DNA of 64,000 bases from Paenibacillus sp. Soil522 (GTDB taxonomy: Bacteria; Bacillota; Bacilli; Paenibacillales; Paenibacillaceae). The stretch is from assembly GCF_001428245.1 (NCBI RefSeq), contig NZ_LMRV01000045.1:1-64000 (forward strand). Direction: 5' to 3'. The first letter of the stretch is position 1; the number at the start of each line of letters is the position of its first letter. This document shows positions 15,130 through 23,577 of this stretch, piece by piece. The notes under the pieces are model-generated. The model did no database searches and had not been told where the DNA came from. It saw only the letters and a program-made list of their open reading frames with translations. The position numbers and the translations under genes are program-made.

Positions 15130-17253
15130 ATGAGGGCTCAGGTATACATTGTGGAGGTACGCGGGTGCTGGAAAGCACGGGTAACGATTTATCCGGAGAT
15201 GGACAAGCATTTTTGGATGAATGGCGAGTTTGGCAAAGCAGGAAGCTTAAATGAGGTTCTTGCCGAGTCGGGCTGGCTGTTAAAAGAACCGCTGCCGCTT
15301 GGCGATGCTTTCCGTGCTGTAGAGCTGTGGGAAGCGGAGCTAATTCGGAGAAGAGGGAAACGGGCTGCTGTAGATGCGGACTCGATTGGGCAAGGGAGTA
15401 TAGCTGGCAGCTGTAAGGCGATAGAGCTGCTGCTCGCCTGTGCTGAGGAGGCTAAGCGCGAGGGGTTAAATGACGGGAAAGCAGGTGGCAGGAGAGTGTG
15501 GTGGCGATGGGGGAGTGGACGTCAGCGGCAAACGATGGGGGGAGCGGGCATGCCCGATTTGGTGGAGCGTTGGGAGCGGAGCCGGGATGGAGGGATTGGC
15601 GGAGCGGGGGGAGAGGGCCGCGTGAGTGATGAGCGGGGGCGGGGCGGTGAGAGGGAGCGGGTGATTAGCGACGCGGAGCTGGGGGAGATTGCGGCAGGGG
15701 CGAAGCTTGCCGCGGAGGTCATGCAGGGACGTGCGCTATTGCGCATCGAAGCGTACGCCCTGTTGGTTGACGCGGGCGGGCCCGGCGCCGCAGCAAGATG
15801 GGGCGGAGTGCTCCAGCTTGCTGCGCTGCTCGGGCGGGTGAGCCTGAGCGGATCAATCGCAGCCGGAAATGGCGGGCGATTGGACGCGTTGGGGCGCCGC
15901 AGGCGCGAGCGCAGCTGTCTGCGCTGCGGGAGTGGCGAGGCTTATATGCACCGCACGGCATGTGCAGCGTGCGGGCGGTTATGCGCCTATTGCTCGGCGT
16001 GCATTGGGATGGGGCGGAGCCGGGAATGCGAGCTGCTCGTCGTAGGGCGGCATGATGCGCAGCTTGGAGAGAAGGCGGGGCCAAGCTGCCTTAAGCAGCA
16101 AGTTATGCGGCTCTCGTTCGAGCAGCGGCTTAATAAATGGCGGCTTAGTCCTGCGCAGTCAGCCGCTGCTGCGAAGGCACTGCAGTTCGTGGAGGAGAAA
16201 TCCGCTGAGCCGGCTCAATCATCAACGGGAAAACCCGCCAAGATAAGAGATTTTTTGCTCTGGGCGGTTACGGGTGCGGGCAAGACGGAAATGATTTTTC
16301 CGCTCGTAGAATCGGTGCTGCTGCGGGGCGGCAAGGCACTTATTGCAACGCCGCGCCGCGACGTCGTGATCGAGCTTGATCCGCGCATTCGACAAGCTTT
16401 TCCCGCGGCTTCCGTAGTGACCTTATATGGCGGCAGCGCGCAGCGCTGGGAGAGCGGCGACATCACGATTGCCACTACTCATCAGCTGCTGCGCTTCTAT
16501 CAAGGCTTCGATCTGGTTGTGGTTGACGAGCTCGACGCTTTTCCCTACCATGGCGACAAAATTCTCCAATATGCGGCAGATAAAAGCTGCGCGCCGGGTG
16601 CCGCCCGTTTGCTGTTGTCTGCTACGCCGCCAAGCGAGCTGCAGCGAGCGGCGATACGCGGCAAGCTTCCGCATGCCAGGGTGCCCGTACGTTATCATCG
16701 GCATCCGCTGCCTGTGCCGAAGCTCATCCAAACTTCAGCTGTGAGACAAATGCTTCAGCAGCGCAGGCTGCCGCCAAAGCTGTTAGCTGCGATGCAAGCA
16801 TCACTCCATCGCGAGGCCCAGCTGTTTGTATTCGTGCAGCAAATTGCACAAACCGAACCGATGGCAACCTTGCTGCGTGCTGCGCTGCAGCATTCGGCTG
16901 TAGCGGCAACCTCCTCTCAGGATGCTGAACGAGCGGACAAAGTGCAGCGTTTTCGCGCGCGGGAGATTCGGGTGCTGGTCACGACAACGATATTAGAGAG
17001 AGGAGTCACCATTCCGAAAAGTGACGTTTACATCCTTGATGCGGATGGACGGCTATTCGACGAGGCATCCTTGGTCCAAATGGCAGGAAGAGCCGGACGG
17101 TCCGCTGAGGATCCGTTCGGCCGCGTCTATTTTTGCAGCCGCGAGCGCAGCCGGTCACAGCTATCAGCCGTGCATCATATACAAACGATGAATCGAATAG
17201 CCCGCAAGCAAGGTTATCTGCTTCCCGCCGGCAAAGGAGGCGCGCCAAAGTGA
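15130..17253 (+). CDS. comFA: ComFA, DNA-uptake helicase
   Basis: 707 aa from ATG 15130 (GGGGAGTG upstream). ComFA is a cytoplasmic superfamily 2 ATPase thought to help pull transforming single-stranded DNA into the cell. A four-Cys zinc module starts near residue 263 (CLRCGSG, then CAACG, CAYCSAC). Walker A TGAGKTE is at about 380. The Walker B box is VVVDELDAF near 463, a variant of DEAD/DEAH. Motif III is LLSATPP. The C-terminal helicase part has TTILERGVTIP and QMAGRAGRS. The family is usually about 450-500 aa; here the part before the zinc module is about 200 residues longer, low in complexity and rich in Gly, Arg, Glu and Ala, and encoded by strongly G-rich DNA. The stop overlaps the comFC start. 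Confidence 0.93.
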   Translation: MRAQVYIVEVRGCWKARVTIYPEMDKHFWMNGEFGKAGSLNEVLAESGWLLKEPLPLGDAFRAVELWEAELIRRRGKRAAVDADSIGQGSIAGSCKAIELLLACAEEAKREGLNDGKAGGRRVWWRWGSGRQRQTMGGAGMPDLVERWERSRDGGIGGAGGEGRVSDERGRGGERERVISDAELGEIAAGAKLAAEVMQGRALLRIEAYALLVDAGGPGAAARWGGVLQLAALLGRVSLSGSIAAGNGGRLDALGRRRRERSCLRCGSGEAYMHRTACAACGRLCAYCSACIGMGRSRECELLVVGRHDAQLGEKAGPSCLKQQVMRLSFEQRLNKWRLSPAQSAAAAKALQFVEEKSAEPAQSSTGKPAKIRDFLLWAVTGAGKTEMIFPLVESVLLRGGKALIATPRRDVVIELDPRIRQAFPAASVVTLYGGSAQRWESGDITIATTHQLLRFYQGFDLVVVDELDAFPYHGDKILQYAADKSCAPGAARLLLSATPPSELQRAAIRGKLPHARVPVRYHRHPLPVPKLIQTSAVRQMLQQRRLPPKLLAAMQASLHREAQLFVFVQQIAQTEPMATLLRAALQHSAVAATSSQDAERADKVQRFRAREIRVLVTTTILERGVTIPKSDVYILDADGRLFDEASLVQMAGRAGRSAEDPFGRVYFCSRERSRSQLSAVHHIQTMNRIARKQGYLLPAGKGGAPK

Positions 17254-18143
17254 AGGACTCGCCGCAAAACTGGCTACAGCGTATCCAATCCGCTTTCACC
17301 GCTTCCGCGCAGCTGCTCGCTCCCCGTCCGGCCGCATGTCTGCTATGCGGCAAACCGCAAAACGAGGCTCGCAGCGCGGCCAACTATAACCATGCGAAGC
17401 TGACCACCCGGCTTCGACAGTCTCTTTGCGGAGCGTGTCTCTCCGCAATACCGTGGCTTACCCGCATTGCCTGTCTCAAATGCGGGCGCGGCATCCCATG
17501 CGAAGACTGCATACGCAGTCCGCATCGGCCATTCGTATGCAACCGCAGCGCAGTTCACTATAATCAAGCGATGAGGGCGATGCTTGCCTTGTATAAATAC
17601 CGGGGAAACGAGCAGTTGGCCCCGCTGCTTGGCGATATGCTGCTGCCAACGTTCGAGGCCATGACTGCAGAAATTTCCCGGCGGTTCAGCACGCCAAGCG
17701 GACGCCGATCTAAAGCGAAATGGAGGATTGCTGATTACTGGGATGCTGTCACTTATGTCCCCGTCAGCGAGGAGCGGTCGATCGATCGGGGCTTCAATCA
17801 AGCGGAGCAGCTTGCAAGTCATATTGCGCAGCGCTATCGCTTGCCGCTCATGCATCTGCTCATCCGTTCCCGTCATTCGGAGAAGCAAAGCTTTAAGACG
17901 CGCTCGGAGAGAATGCGCGATACAAAATCCCTTTTTAGCGGAAATTCTGCCGAGCTTCGCATGCTGCATACATATGCACTTAGCTCACTCGGCAGAGCTC
18001 AGCCAAGCCGTAAAGTCATTCGCGTCCTCCTTATAGACGATATTTTTACGACAGGAAGCACGGCAGATGCCTGTTCCGAGCAATTGAACCGACATGCGGA
18101 GCATCCGCTGGAAATATACGTTTTGACCTGGGCTCGTTCCTGA
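17250..18143 (+). CDS. comFC: ComFC, phosphoribosyltransferase-like competence protein
   Basis: 297 aa from GTG 17250, which overlaps the comFA stop (GTGA) and has AAAGGAGG at 17233-17240. Upstream in-frame codons back to 17133 lie inside comFA and are not used. An N-terminal double zinc-ribbon has CLLCG, CGACL, CLKCG and CEDC. The C-terminal half is a type I phosphoribosyltransferase fold with the PRPP loop VLLIDDIFTTGST near residue 262. ComFC is needed for transformation and is thought to work with ComFA. The usual comFB gene between comFA and comFC is absent. Confidence 0.93.
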   Translation: MKDSPQNWLQRIQSAFTASAQLLAPRPAACLLCGKPQNEARSAANYNHAKLTTRLRQSLCGACLSAIPWLTRIACLKCGRGIPCEDCIRSPHRPFVCNRSAVHYNQAMRAMLALYKYRGNEQLAPLLGDMLLPTFEAMTAEISRRFSTPSGRRSKAKWRIADYWDAVTYVPVSEERSIDRGFNQAEQLASHIAQRYRLPLMHLLIRSRHSEKQSFKTRSERMRDTKSLFSGNSAELRMLHTYALSSLGRAQPSRKVIRVLLIDDIFTTGSTADACSEQLNRHAEHPLEIYVLTWARS

Positions 18144-18255
18144 TTAATAACGGATCATACAGCTGCGAAATAGATTCATAGTGAAAAAGTTAGCGCTTTC
18201 GTTTAAAATGAGAATAATAGTTGACCAGATTCGACAAAAAAGGGGGCGCAGAGCA

Positions 18256-18672
18256 ATGAATTTAGATAATTGTCCACGCTGCGGTAAGCTTTTTGCCAAA
18301 AACTTTAGAGACGTATGTCCGGTATGCATTCGTGAAATAGATAAAGAGTATGAGCTTTGTGCAAACTATTTGCGTGAGTTCAAAAATTCGATTATTACTG
18401 AGGTATCGGAAGCTACTGGAGTTACAATCAAGCAAATTACGAAGTTCATCCGCGAGGGCCGTATTTCCATTGTTAATGCGCCGAATATGGGGTATCCATG
18501 TGAATCTTGCGGAACGATTATTCGTGAGCAAAATCTTTGCGACAGCTGCCGTGAGCGCATAGAGAAGGACAAGAGACATATGCTCGAAAGTCTGGCGAAG
18601 AGTGAAGAGTTGAAAAGAGCTTCTAAAACAATGGTCGTATACAAAGGATTAGACAGATACAAAGAAAAATAA
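18256..18672 (+). CDS. yvyF: YvyF, flagellar-region zinc-ribbon protein
   Basis: 138 aa from ATG 18256 with AGGGGG upstream; in-frame codons from 18181 have no ribosome site. It has two Cys pairs at the start (CPRCGKLF, CPVC) and two more in the C-terminal half (CESCG, CDSC), which suggests zinc ribbons. Between them is a helical segment, ATGVTIKQITKFIREGRI, resembling a MerR-like helix-turn-helix. It matches the TIGR03826 family found at the head of the flgM operon in Bacillus. Its biochemical role is not settled. A terminator and a SigD promoter separate it from flgM. Confidence 0.9.
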   Translation: MNLDNCPRCGKLFAKNFRDVCPVCIREIDKEYELCANYLREFKNSIITEVSEATGVTIKQITKFIREGRISIVNAPNMGYPCESCGTIIREQNLCDSCRERIEKDKRHMLESLAKSEELKRASKTMVVYKGLDRYKEK

Positions 18673-18701
18673 GCGAATTCATGCTAATATGACCATGACT
18701 A

Positions 18702-18729
18702 TAAAATTTCACTTGACTGAAGCCGATAA
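18702..18729 (+). promoter_or_regulatory. SigD-type promoter for flgM operon
   Basis: TAAA (18702-18705), 16 nt spacer, GCCGATAA (18722-18729), close to the B. subtilis SigD consensus TAAA-N15-GCCGATAT. B. subtilis flgM also has a SigD promoter. The -10 box forms the left arm of the terminator hairpin at 18720-18755. Confidence 0.7.
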
Positions 18730-18755
18730 TACTTGTAAAGGTAATCGGCTTTTTT
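18720..18755 (+). terminator. Terminator between yvyF and flgM, overlapping the SigD promoter
   Basis: AAGCCGAT (18720-18727) pairs with ATCGGCTT (18744-18751), followed by a T run. Transcripts arriving from yvyF contain both arms. Transcripts starting at the SigD promoter begin inside the loop and lack the left arm. Confidence 0.75.
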
Positions 18756-18783
18756 AGTTCCTGTAAATAATGAGGTGGAAAAA

Positions 18784-19050
18784 ATGAAAATAAACAAGAC
18801 GAATCGTATTAGCGCGATTAATCCGTACCAGAAGCATGCGGAAAACAGAGCAGGCGGTACAGGTAAAGCAAAGCAGAAGGACGAGGTCCAAATTTCTGCT
18901 GCTGCCAAGGAGATGCTGACGACGAGTAAAGCAAGCGGAACGGACAGAATAGAGCATATAGAGAAGTTGAAAAAATCGGTATCATCGGGCACCTATTATG
19001 TGGAAGCGGGCAAGATCGCCGAGAAGCTGCTTCCCTATCTGAAGGAGTAG
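18784..19050 (+). CDS. flgM: Anti-sigma-D factor FlgM
   Basis: 88 aa from ATG 18784, with GAGGTGG just upstream. The N-terminal half is basic and disordered (MKINKTNRISAINPYQ), as in Bacillus FlgM. The C-terminal half has the helical SigD-binding region: DEVQISAAAKEML, then IEKLKKSVSSGTYYVEAGKIAEKLL. FlgM binds SigD (SigF/FliA in other phyla) and blocks late flagellar genes until the hook-basal body is complete. It heads the operon flgM-flgN-flgK-flgL-yviE. Confidence 0.95.
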   Translation: MKINKTNRISAINPYQKHAENRAGGTGKAKQKDEVQISAAAKEMLTTSKASGTDRIEHIEKLKKSVSSGTYYVEAGKIAEKLLPYLKE

Positions 19051-19058
19051 TCATCTAA

Positions 19059-19562
19059 ATGAATGAAAACATCCAGCAAATTCTAATGATTTTGCAAGAG
19101 CTATTAGACGAGCACCGGCAGCTTATTGAATACGGCAATGCAAAGACAACGGCCATTACCGCAAACAATGTGGAGACTCTTTCGTATATTTCGGGCAAAG
19201 AGAAGAAGAGTCTTCAGCGCATACTGGAGCTTGAGCAACGGCGAATCTTTCTGATCGGAAAATATATGCTGGATCAAAAGCTGACGAGCCACCGTTCCTT
19301 CAAAATGGAGAAACTGATACAGGCTGTTTACCATGCCAATGAGAAGCAGCAGCTTCAGGCTGTATGGCATGAACTATCGGCTGCTCTTAAGAAGCTTCAA
19401 GATATTAATGAATTTAATCAGCAGCTCGTTAAGATGACTTTGGAGCATTTGCATTTCACGCAGGATTTGCTGCTCGGTGAGGCTGAGGAAGAGGCGACCT
19501 ATCATCGGGCTGTGCAGGGTATGGCCTATAATCGAAGCAGTCGATTTAATACGAGAACTTAA
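19059..19562 (+). CDS. flgN: FlgN, export chaperone for hook-junction proteins
   Basis: 167 aa from ATG 19059, 8 nt after flgM, with the ribosome site inside the flgM end. It is an all-helical protein: coiled-coil-forming N-terminal segment (ILQELLDEHRQLIEYGNAKT), a KEKKSLQRILELEQRR stretch and a long C-terminal helix. It fits the FlgN/YvyG family, which keeps FlgK and FlgL unfolded for secretion. Its place directly before flgK and flgL supports this. Sequence conservation in this family is low, so the call rests on both pattern and position. Confidence 0.88.
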   Translation: MNENIQQILMILQELLDEHRQLIEYGNAKTTAITANNVETLSYISGKEKKSLQRILELEQRRIFLIGKYMLDQKLTSHRSFKMEKLIQAVYHANEKQQLQAVWHELSAALKKLQDINEFNQQLVKMTLEHLHFTQDLLLGEAEEEATYHRAVQGMAYNRSSRFNTRT

Positions 19563-19580
19563 GAAGAGAGGTCAACTGCT

Positions 19581-21140
19581 ATGGCATCAACATTTCATGG
19601 GTTGGAAACGGCAAGGCGAGGCTTATTTACGACGCAATCGGCTCTAAATACTACCGGACATAATATCGCGAATGCTAACACAGCCGGTTATTCGCGCCAA
19701 GTTGTAAATATGACTGCTTCTAGACCGATAGATGCCGTTGGATTCACGAAATCGGCAGCGGCTGGCCAGCTTGGTACGGGTGTCGAGGCAAGCGCAATTA
19801 CGCGTGTCAGAGAGAAGTTTCTCGATAATCAGTACCGCAATGAATATAAATCGCACGGTAATTTCACTGTACAGCTGGATACGCTGGAGAAGCTGGAAGG
19901 CATCGTCAACGAGCCGAGCGATACGGGCATAAGAACAGTGATCTCTAATTTCTGGAATTCATGGTCCGATATGAGCAAAAACCCGGAAAACGCCGACGGC
20001 CGGAAAGTCGTGATGGAGCAGACGATGGCTATGGCGGATGCTATTAATTATACTGCCAAGCAGTTGACCGATTTGAAGGATGACTTGACGGAAAATGTTG
20101 AGATCAATCTGAGTACCGTCAATTCGCTTACTACAAGCATTGCTCAATTAAATAGCGAGATTCGCAGAATTGAAGGCTTGGGCGACAGTGCCAACGATAT
20201 GCGGGATCAGCGGGATTTGCTTACCGACCAGCTCTCAGGGCTGGTTAACATCCGGGTAGAGGATCAGGCAGACGGGTATAGAATTACGATGGGCGGCGCG
20301 GAGCTTGTTCAAGGAACGACTTCGAGTCCATTAGATATTGGGGCTATAACGACTGCATTTGATTCAGGCGACCTGAATAGCGGAACGATTTACGGTACCA
20401 TTCTTTCGAGAGATCATTTCGTTGATGGCTACATAAGCGAGCTTAATAAAATGGTTCAAACGATGGCGAGTGGTGAATTTGAGGTCACGCTGCCAAAAGG
20501 ATCGGTTTTGCCTGATGGCACGATTATCAATGGGGTGACATACACAGGGGCGGACCGTACGCTGGCCGATGATTTGGCCGTTACGGTCAATGGCTTGAAT
20601 GGCCTGCATCAGCTGGGATATTCATTAGCCGGACAGGAACCGGGCTTGCCTTTTTTCACGGACAGCACAGGCGGAACCAGCGGTTTAACCGCAGGCAGCA
20701 TCACTCTAAACCCGGCGATTGCAGCTAATTCAAATTTAATCGCATCATCTATGCGCGTTACTATAAATGCAGATGGCTCGGAAACGGTAATTAGCGGTAA
20801 CAATTCGTTAGCTGTGTTGTTTTCGCAAATGAGAGACACCCGGTTAGACTTTGATTCAGGTGCAGGCGAGGATATGAATACAATTGACGCGTATTTCCGT
20901 TCCGTCGTGGGACAGCTTGGCGTACAAGCGGCAGAAGCAACCCGCATGCAAGCCAATCAACAAATCATCGTTGAGCAAGTGGATTCCCGCAGGCAATCGG
21001 TCAGCGGCGTATCGCTCGATGAAGAAATGTCCAATATGATTAAGTTCCAGCATGCATATAACGCGGCCGCAAGAAATATGACAATGATTGATGAAATGCT
21101 GGATAAAGTAATAAACGGGATGGGCCGAGTAGGTCTTTAA
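19581..21140 (+). CDS. flgK: Flagellar hook-associated protein 1
   Basis: 519 aa from ATG 19581 (AGAGAGG upstream). FlgK forms the first ring of the hook-filament junction. The N-terminus has the rod/hook signature TTGHNIANANTAGYSRQ and the C-terminus has the matching VSLDEEMSNMIKFQHAYNAAARNM coiled-coil block. The middle domain is variable. Length is normal for Gram-positive FlgK. It is followed 28 nt later by flgL. Confidence 0.97.
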   Translation: MASTFHGLETARRGLFTTQSALNTTGHNIANANTAGYSRQVVNMTASRPIDAVGFTKSAAAGQLGTGVEASAITRVREKFLDNQYRNEYKSHGNFTVQLDTLEKLEGIVNEPSDTGIRTVISNFWNSWSDMSKNPENADGRKVVMEQTMAMADAINYTAKQLTDLKDDLTENVEINLSTVNSLTTSIAQLNSEIRRIEGLGDSANDMRDQRDLLTDQLSGLVNIRVEDQADGYRITMGGAELVQGTTSSPLDIGAITTAFDSGDLNSGTIYGTILSRDHFVDGYISELNKMVQTMASGEFEVTLPKGSVLPDGTIINGVTYTGADRTLADDLAVTVNGLNGLHQLGYSLAGQEPGLPFFTDSTGGTSGLTAGSITLNPAIAANSNLIASSMRVTINADGSETVISGNNSLAVLFSQMRDTRLDFDSGAGEDMNTIDAYFRSVVGQLGVQAAEATRMQANQQIIVEQVDSRRQSVSGVSLDEEMSNMIKFQHAYNAAARNMTMIDEMLDKVINGMGRVGL

Positions 21141-21167
21141 CCATTAAGAGAATGGAGGTGACAGGTT

Positions 21168-22127
21168 ATGTCATTCCGCGTGACACAATCGATGATGAAT
21201 ACGCAGATGCTGCGTAACATAACGAACAACCTGGGACGCATGAATAATATGCAAAACCAGCTCTCGACAGGCATGAGGATCAATAAGCCCTCAGATGATC
21301 CAGTCGGTATTACGTTCGCGCTTCGTTATCGCAGTGAGCTTGATTCGAATGACCAGTACATAGACAATGTAAGCTCAGCAATATCGATGCTGGAGTACAC
21401 GGATACCACAATCGGTCAAGCCGGCGATGTTATGCAGCGTGCCAAAGAGTTGTTAGTGCAGGGTTCTAATGGAACCTTGGAGCAAACAAACTTGGACGCC
21501 ATTAAAACTGAAATTTCCCAGCTTTACAATCAAATGGTCGGAATTGGGAACACTCAATTTAACGGCAAGTATATATTCAATGGTGAAAATACGGTTGAGC
21601 AGCCTTATCCTACGATGACCCTAGAAGAATCGGCTGATCCTTTGGCTACTCCACCGATGCTTAAGGCGTATCATGTCACTTCGGATACCGGTACTGTTAA
21701 ATATGAATTGTCTTCTGGGATGAGCATGGCAATAAACATTACGGGGAACGAAGTGTTCGGTGAACCGATAAGCAGTGAAGGGGATACAGGAAGCGACAAT
21801 ATCTTTCAGCTCTTGCGCCGTGCTTATGATACGTTATCGACAGGCGATAAGGAAGGGGTATCTGACTTAATAGGGCAAGTGGATACCCGTATGAACACGA
21901 TGTTAACGAAGCGTGCGGAAGTAGGAGCGAAGATGAATCGAGTAGAACTCATTCAAAATCGATTAAACGATATCGATATTAATCTTCAAACCGTTAAATC
22001 GAAGACAGAAGACGCAGACATGGCTAAAGTCATTACGAACATGAAAAATGAAGAAAATGTTTACCAAGCCTCTTTGTCAGTAGGGGCACAGATTATTCGT
22101 CCAAGTCTCGTTGACTTCTTAAGATAG
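21168..22127 (+). CDS. flgL: Flagellar hook-associated protein 3
   Basis: 319 aa from ATG 21168 with GGAGGTG at 21154-21160. FlgL forms the second junction ring and is related to flagellin. The N-terminal block MQNQLSTGMRINKPSDDPVG and the C-terminal helix RVELIQNRLNDIDINLQTVKSKTEDADMAKV are both visible, with a short central domain. It sits between flgK and yviE as in B. subtilis. Confidence 0.96.
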   Translation: MSFRVTQSMMNTQMLRNITNNLGRMNNMQNQLSTGMRINKPSDDPVGITFALRYRSELDSNDQYIDNVSSAISMLEYTDTTIGQAGDVMQRAKELLVQGSNGTLEQTNLDAIKTEISQLYNQMVGIGNTQFNGKYIFNGENTVEQPYPTMTLEESADPLATPPMLKAYHVTSDTGTVKYELSSGMSMAINITGNEVFGEPISSEGDTGSDNIFQLLRRAYDTLSTGDKEGVSDLIGQVDTRMNTMLTKRAEVGAKMNRVELIQNRLNDIDINLQTVKSKTEDADMAKVITNMKNEENVYQASLSVGAQIIRPSLVDFLR

Positions 22128-22138
22128 GGGCGGTCGGC

Positions 22139-22705
22139 ATGCAGATTCCACAAATTCAAATTCGGCAGCAGTACGCACAAATCTATATAGATGCAGATAT
22201 CGGAAAACAAGAGCTGCAACAGCCTCAAGCTACTGTGGAAAGGGAGCAGATTAAGCCAGAGCAGCATTTTACCACCTCGAGAGGACAGCTTGAAATTAAT
22301 CAGGATCCCGCGTGGGATGCGCTAGGGATAGGCGATAATTTGAAGACGATGAGTAAAATTTATTCCATGTCTTCTGAAATGGCTCTGCGCGGTCTCGCTC
22401 GAATCGTCGAGAATGGCAACCGTTTGGCGGATATTCATTTGGGCGGCAATCCGATTTCAGATATGGCCGGAGATTGGCAGCGTACTTACCCGGAATTTGA
22501 TTTCCGAGGGGAAGCTTCTTACGATAATGTAGATATTACTTACACGCCGGGAGAGCTGACAATTGAAACAACACCTGGCCGAATCAATATGAATGTGGAA
22601 GTAAACCGACCTAGCCATCATTATGAACGCGGAAAGCTTGATATCTATATGAGCCAATATCCAAAGGTGGAAATCATACCACCGCAAATTAATGAGCTTT
22701 TGTAA
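22139..22705 (+). CDS. yviE: YviE-like protein (DUF6470)
   Basis: 188 aa from ATG 22139, 11 nt after flgL. The start MQIPQIQIRQQYAQIYID, a central helical stretch (ALRGLARIVENGNRLADIH) and the C-terminal part ending KVEIIPPQ are typical of the YviE family found only in this operon position. Its function is unknown. A terminator-like hairpin follows, between this gene and fliW. Confidence 0.88.
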   Translation: MQIPQIQIRQQYAQIYIDADIGKQELQQPQATVEREQIKPEQHFTTSRGQLEINQDPAWDALGIGDNLKTMSKIYSMSSEMALRGLARIVENGNRLADIHLGGNPISDMAGDWQRTYPEFDFRGEASYDNVDITYTPGELTIETTPGRINMNVEVNRPSHHYERGKLDIYMSQYPKVEIIPPQINELL

Positions 22706-22726
22706 TAGAGGAATTCCAGTGAAATC

Positions 22727-22779
22727 AAACTATAGACCATCTGTAACCTATCAGGTATACGTGGTCTATAGTTTTATTT
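22727..22779 (+). terminator. Terminator-like hairpin between yviE and fliW
   Basis: AAACTATAGACCA (22727-22739) pairs perfectly with TGGTCTATAGTTT (22762-22774), followed by T-A-TTT. It is strong as a stem but the T run is interrupted, so it may only reduce read-through. Confidence 0.7.
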
Positions 22780-22814
22780 GTGAGAACGGGGTTATATTAT
22801 AGGGAGGTTTTATT

Positions 22815-23207
22815 TTGAGCATCGAATCAACCGTGTATCATTTCGAAAATGGCATTCCTGGCTTTGAGCATTTACAACAGTTTGCGTTCTCTGAGATCGA
22901 AGGAGAGCTGCCGATGAAGCTTATGAAATCCGTTGAGGATGAAGAGATCTCTCTTCTAATAGTCAGTCCCTTCTTCATATATCCGGAATATGAGTGGGAA
23001 TTGTCGGAATCTTCAAAGCAAGAACTATTCATTCATACTGAAGCGGATATAGAGATATGGTCAATCATTACGATTCCTTCAGAACCTATGCAAGCAACAA
23101 TCAATTTGATGGCTCCACTTATTCTCAATAAAAATAAAAAAATAGGGAAGCAGCTCATCCTTCACGAGAACCATTTCAGCTCGCGCGCCCCGCTCATTAG
23201 AGCTTAA
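22815..23207 (+). CDS. fliW: FliW, flagellar assembly factor and CsrA antagonist
   Basis: 130 aa from TTG 22815 with AGGGAGG at 22801-22807; no better start is present. FliW binds free flagellin and, when flagellin is exported, binds CsrA and blocks it, so that flagellin translation follows demand. The family features FENGIPGFEHLQQFAF near the start and the segment ATINLMAPLILN near residue 100 are present. csrA follows 12 nt later and the flagellin gene comes next, which is the classical arrangement. Confidence 0.96.
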   Translation: MSIESTVYHFENGIPGFEHLQQFAFSEIEGELPMKLMKSVEDEEISLLIVSPFFIYPEYEWELSESSKQELFIHTEADIEIWSIITIPSEPMQATINLMAPLILNKNKKIGKQLILHENHFSSRAPLIRA

Positions 23208-23219
23208 GGAGGGAATCCA

Positions 23220-23444
23220 ATGTTAGTTCTATCCCGAAAAAGTAATGAATCCATCATGATCGGAAGCAATATTGAGATTGTCGTGCTTGGAGTTGATGGC
23301 GATACGGTCAAATTAGGCATTAGGGCGCCAAGAGAAGTGGATATATACCGGAAAGAAATTTACATGGCGATTCAAGAGGAAAACCGTGCAGCAGCGACCA
23401 ACCCAATAGCATTTGATGAAGTTTCGAAATTATTTAAAAAATAA
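23220..23444 (+). CDS. csrA: CsrA, RNA-binding translational regulator
   Basis: 74 aa from ATG 23220 with AAGGAGG at 23207-23213. Small beta-sheet dimer that binds GGA-containing hairpins. The start [15 protein letters not shown] and the segment [19 protein letters not shown] carry the RNA-binding residues, including Arg in the APREV motif. The main known target in Bacillus is the hag leader; a matching leader is present about 95 nt downstream. Confidence 0.98.
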   Translation: MLVLSRKSNESIMIGSNIEIVVLGVDGDTVKLGIRAPREVDIYRKEIYMAIQEENRAAATNPIAFDEVSKLFKK

Positions 23445-23466
23445 CCAATTTTTTAATAAAGATCTA

Positions 23467-23493
23467 TAAAAAAATGGAATGATCTGCCGATAT
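23467..23493 (+). promoter_or_regulatory. SigD promoter of the flagellin gene
   Basis: TAAA (23467-23470), exactly 15 nt, then GCCGATAT (23486-23493): a perfect match to the B. subtilis SigD consensus. It gives a leader of about 80 nt before the flagellin start. Confidence 0.93.
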
Positions 23494-23538
23494 ATATAGT
23501 AGCACGGAAGATAGGGCGGCCGACCTAAATCCGTAAGC

Positions 23539-23577
23539 TTCCGCAAGGATGCGGAAATTCGAAAATTCAGGGAGGAA
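23539..23577 (+). promoter_or_regulatory. Likely CsrA binding sites in the flagellin leader
   Basis: TTCCGCA (23539-23545) and TGCGGAA (23550-23556) form a hairpin that presents AGGA in the loop, very close to the CsrA consensus. A second GGA lies in the ribosome site GGGAGGA (23570-23576). B. subtilis hag has the same two-site plan, where CsrA bound at both sites blocks ribosome access. Confidence 0.75.

Noticed and set aside
17133-17249. Extra N-terminal 39 codons of comFC
   Set aside because: They lie inside comFA and have no ribosome site; AAAGGAGG before GTG 17250 decides the start.
22778-22800. Promoter TTGTGA..TATTAT for fliW
   Set aside because: The spacer is only 11 nt and the start would fall on the ribosome site.
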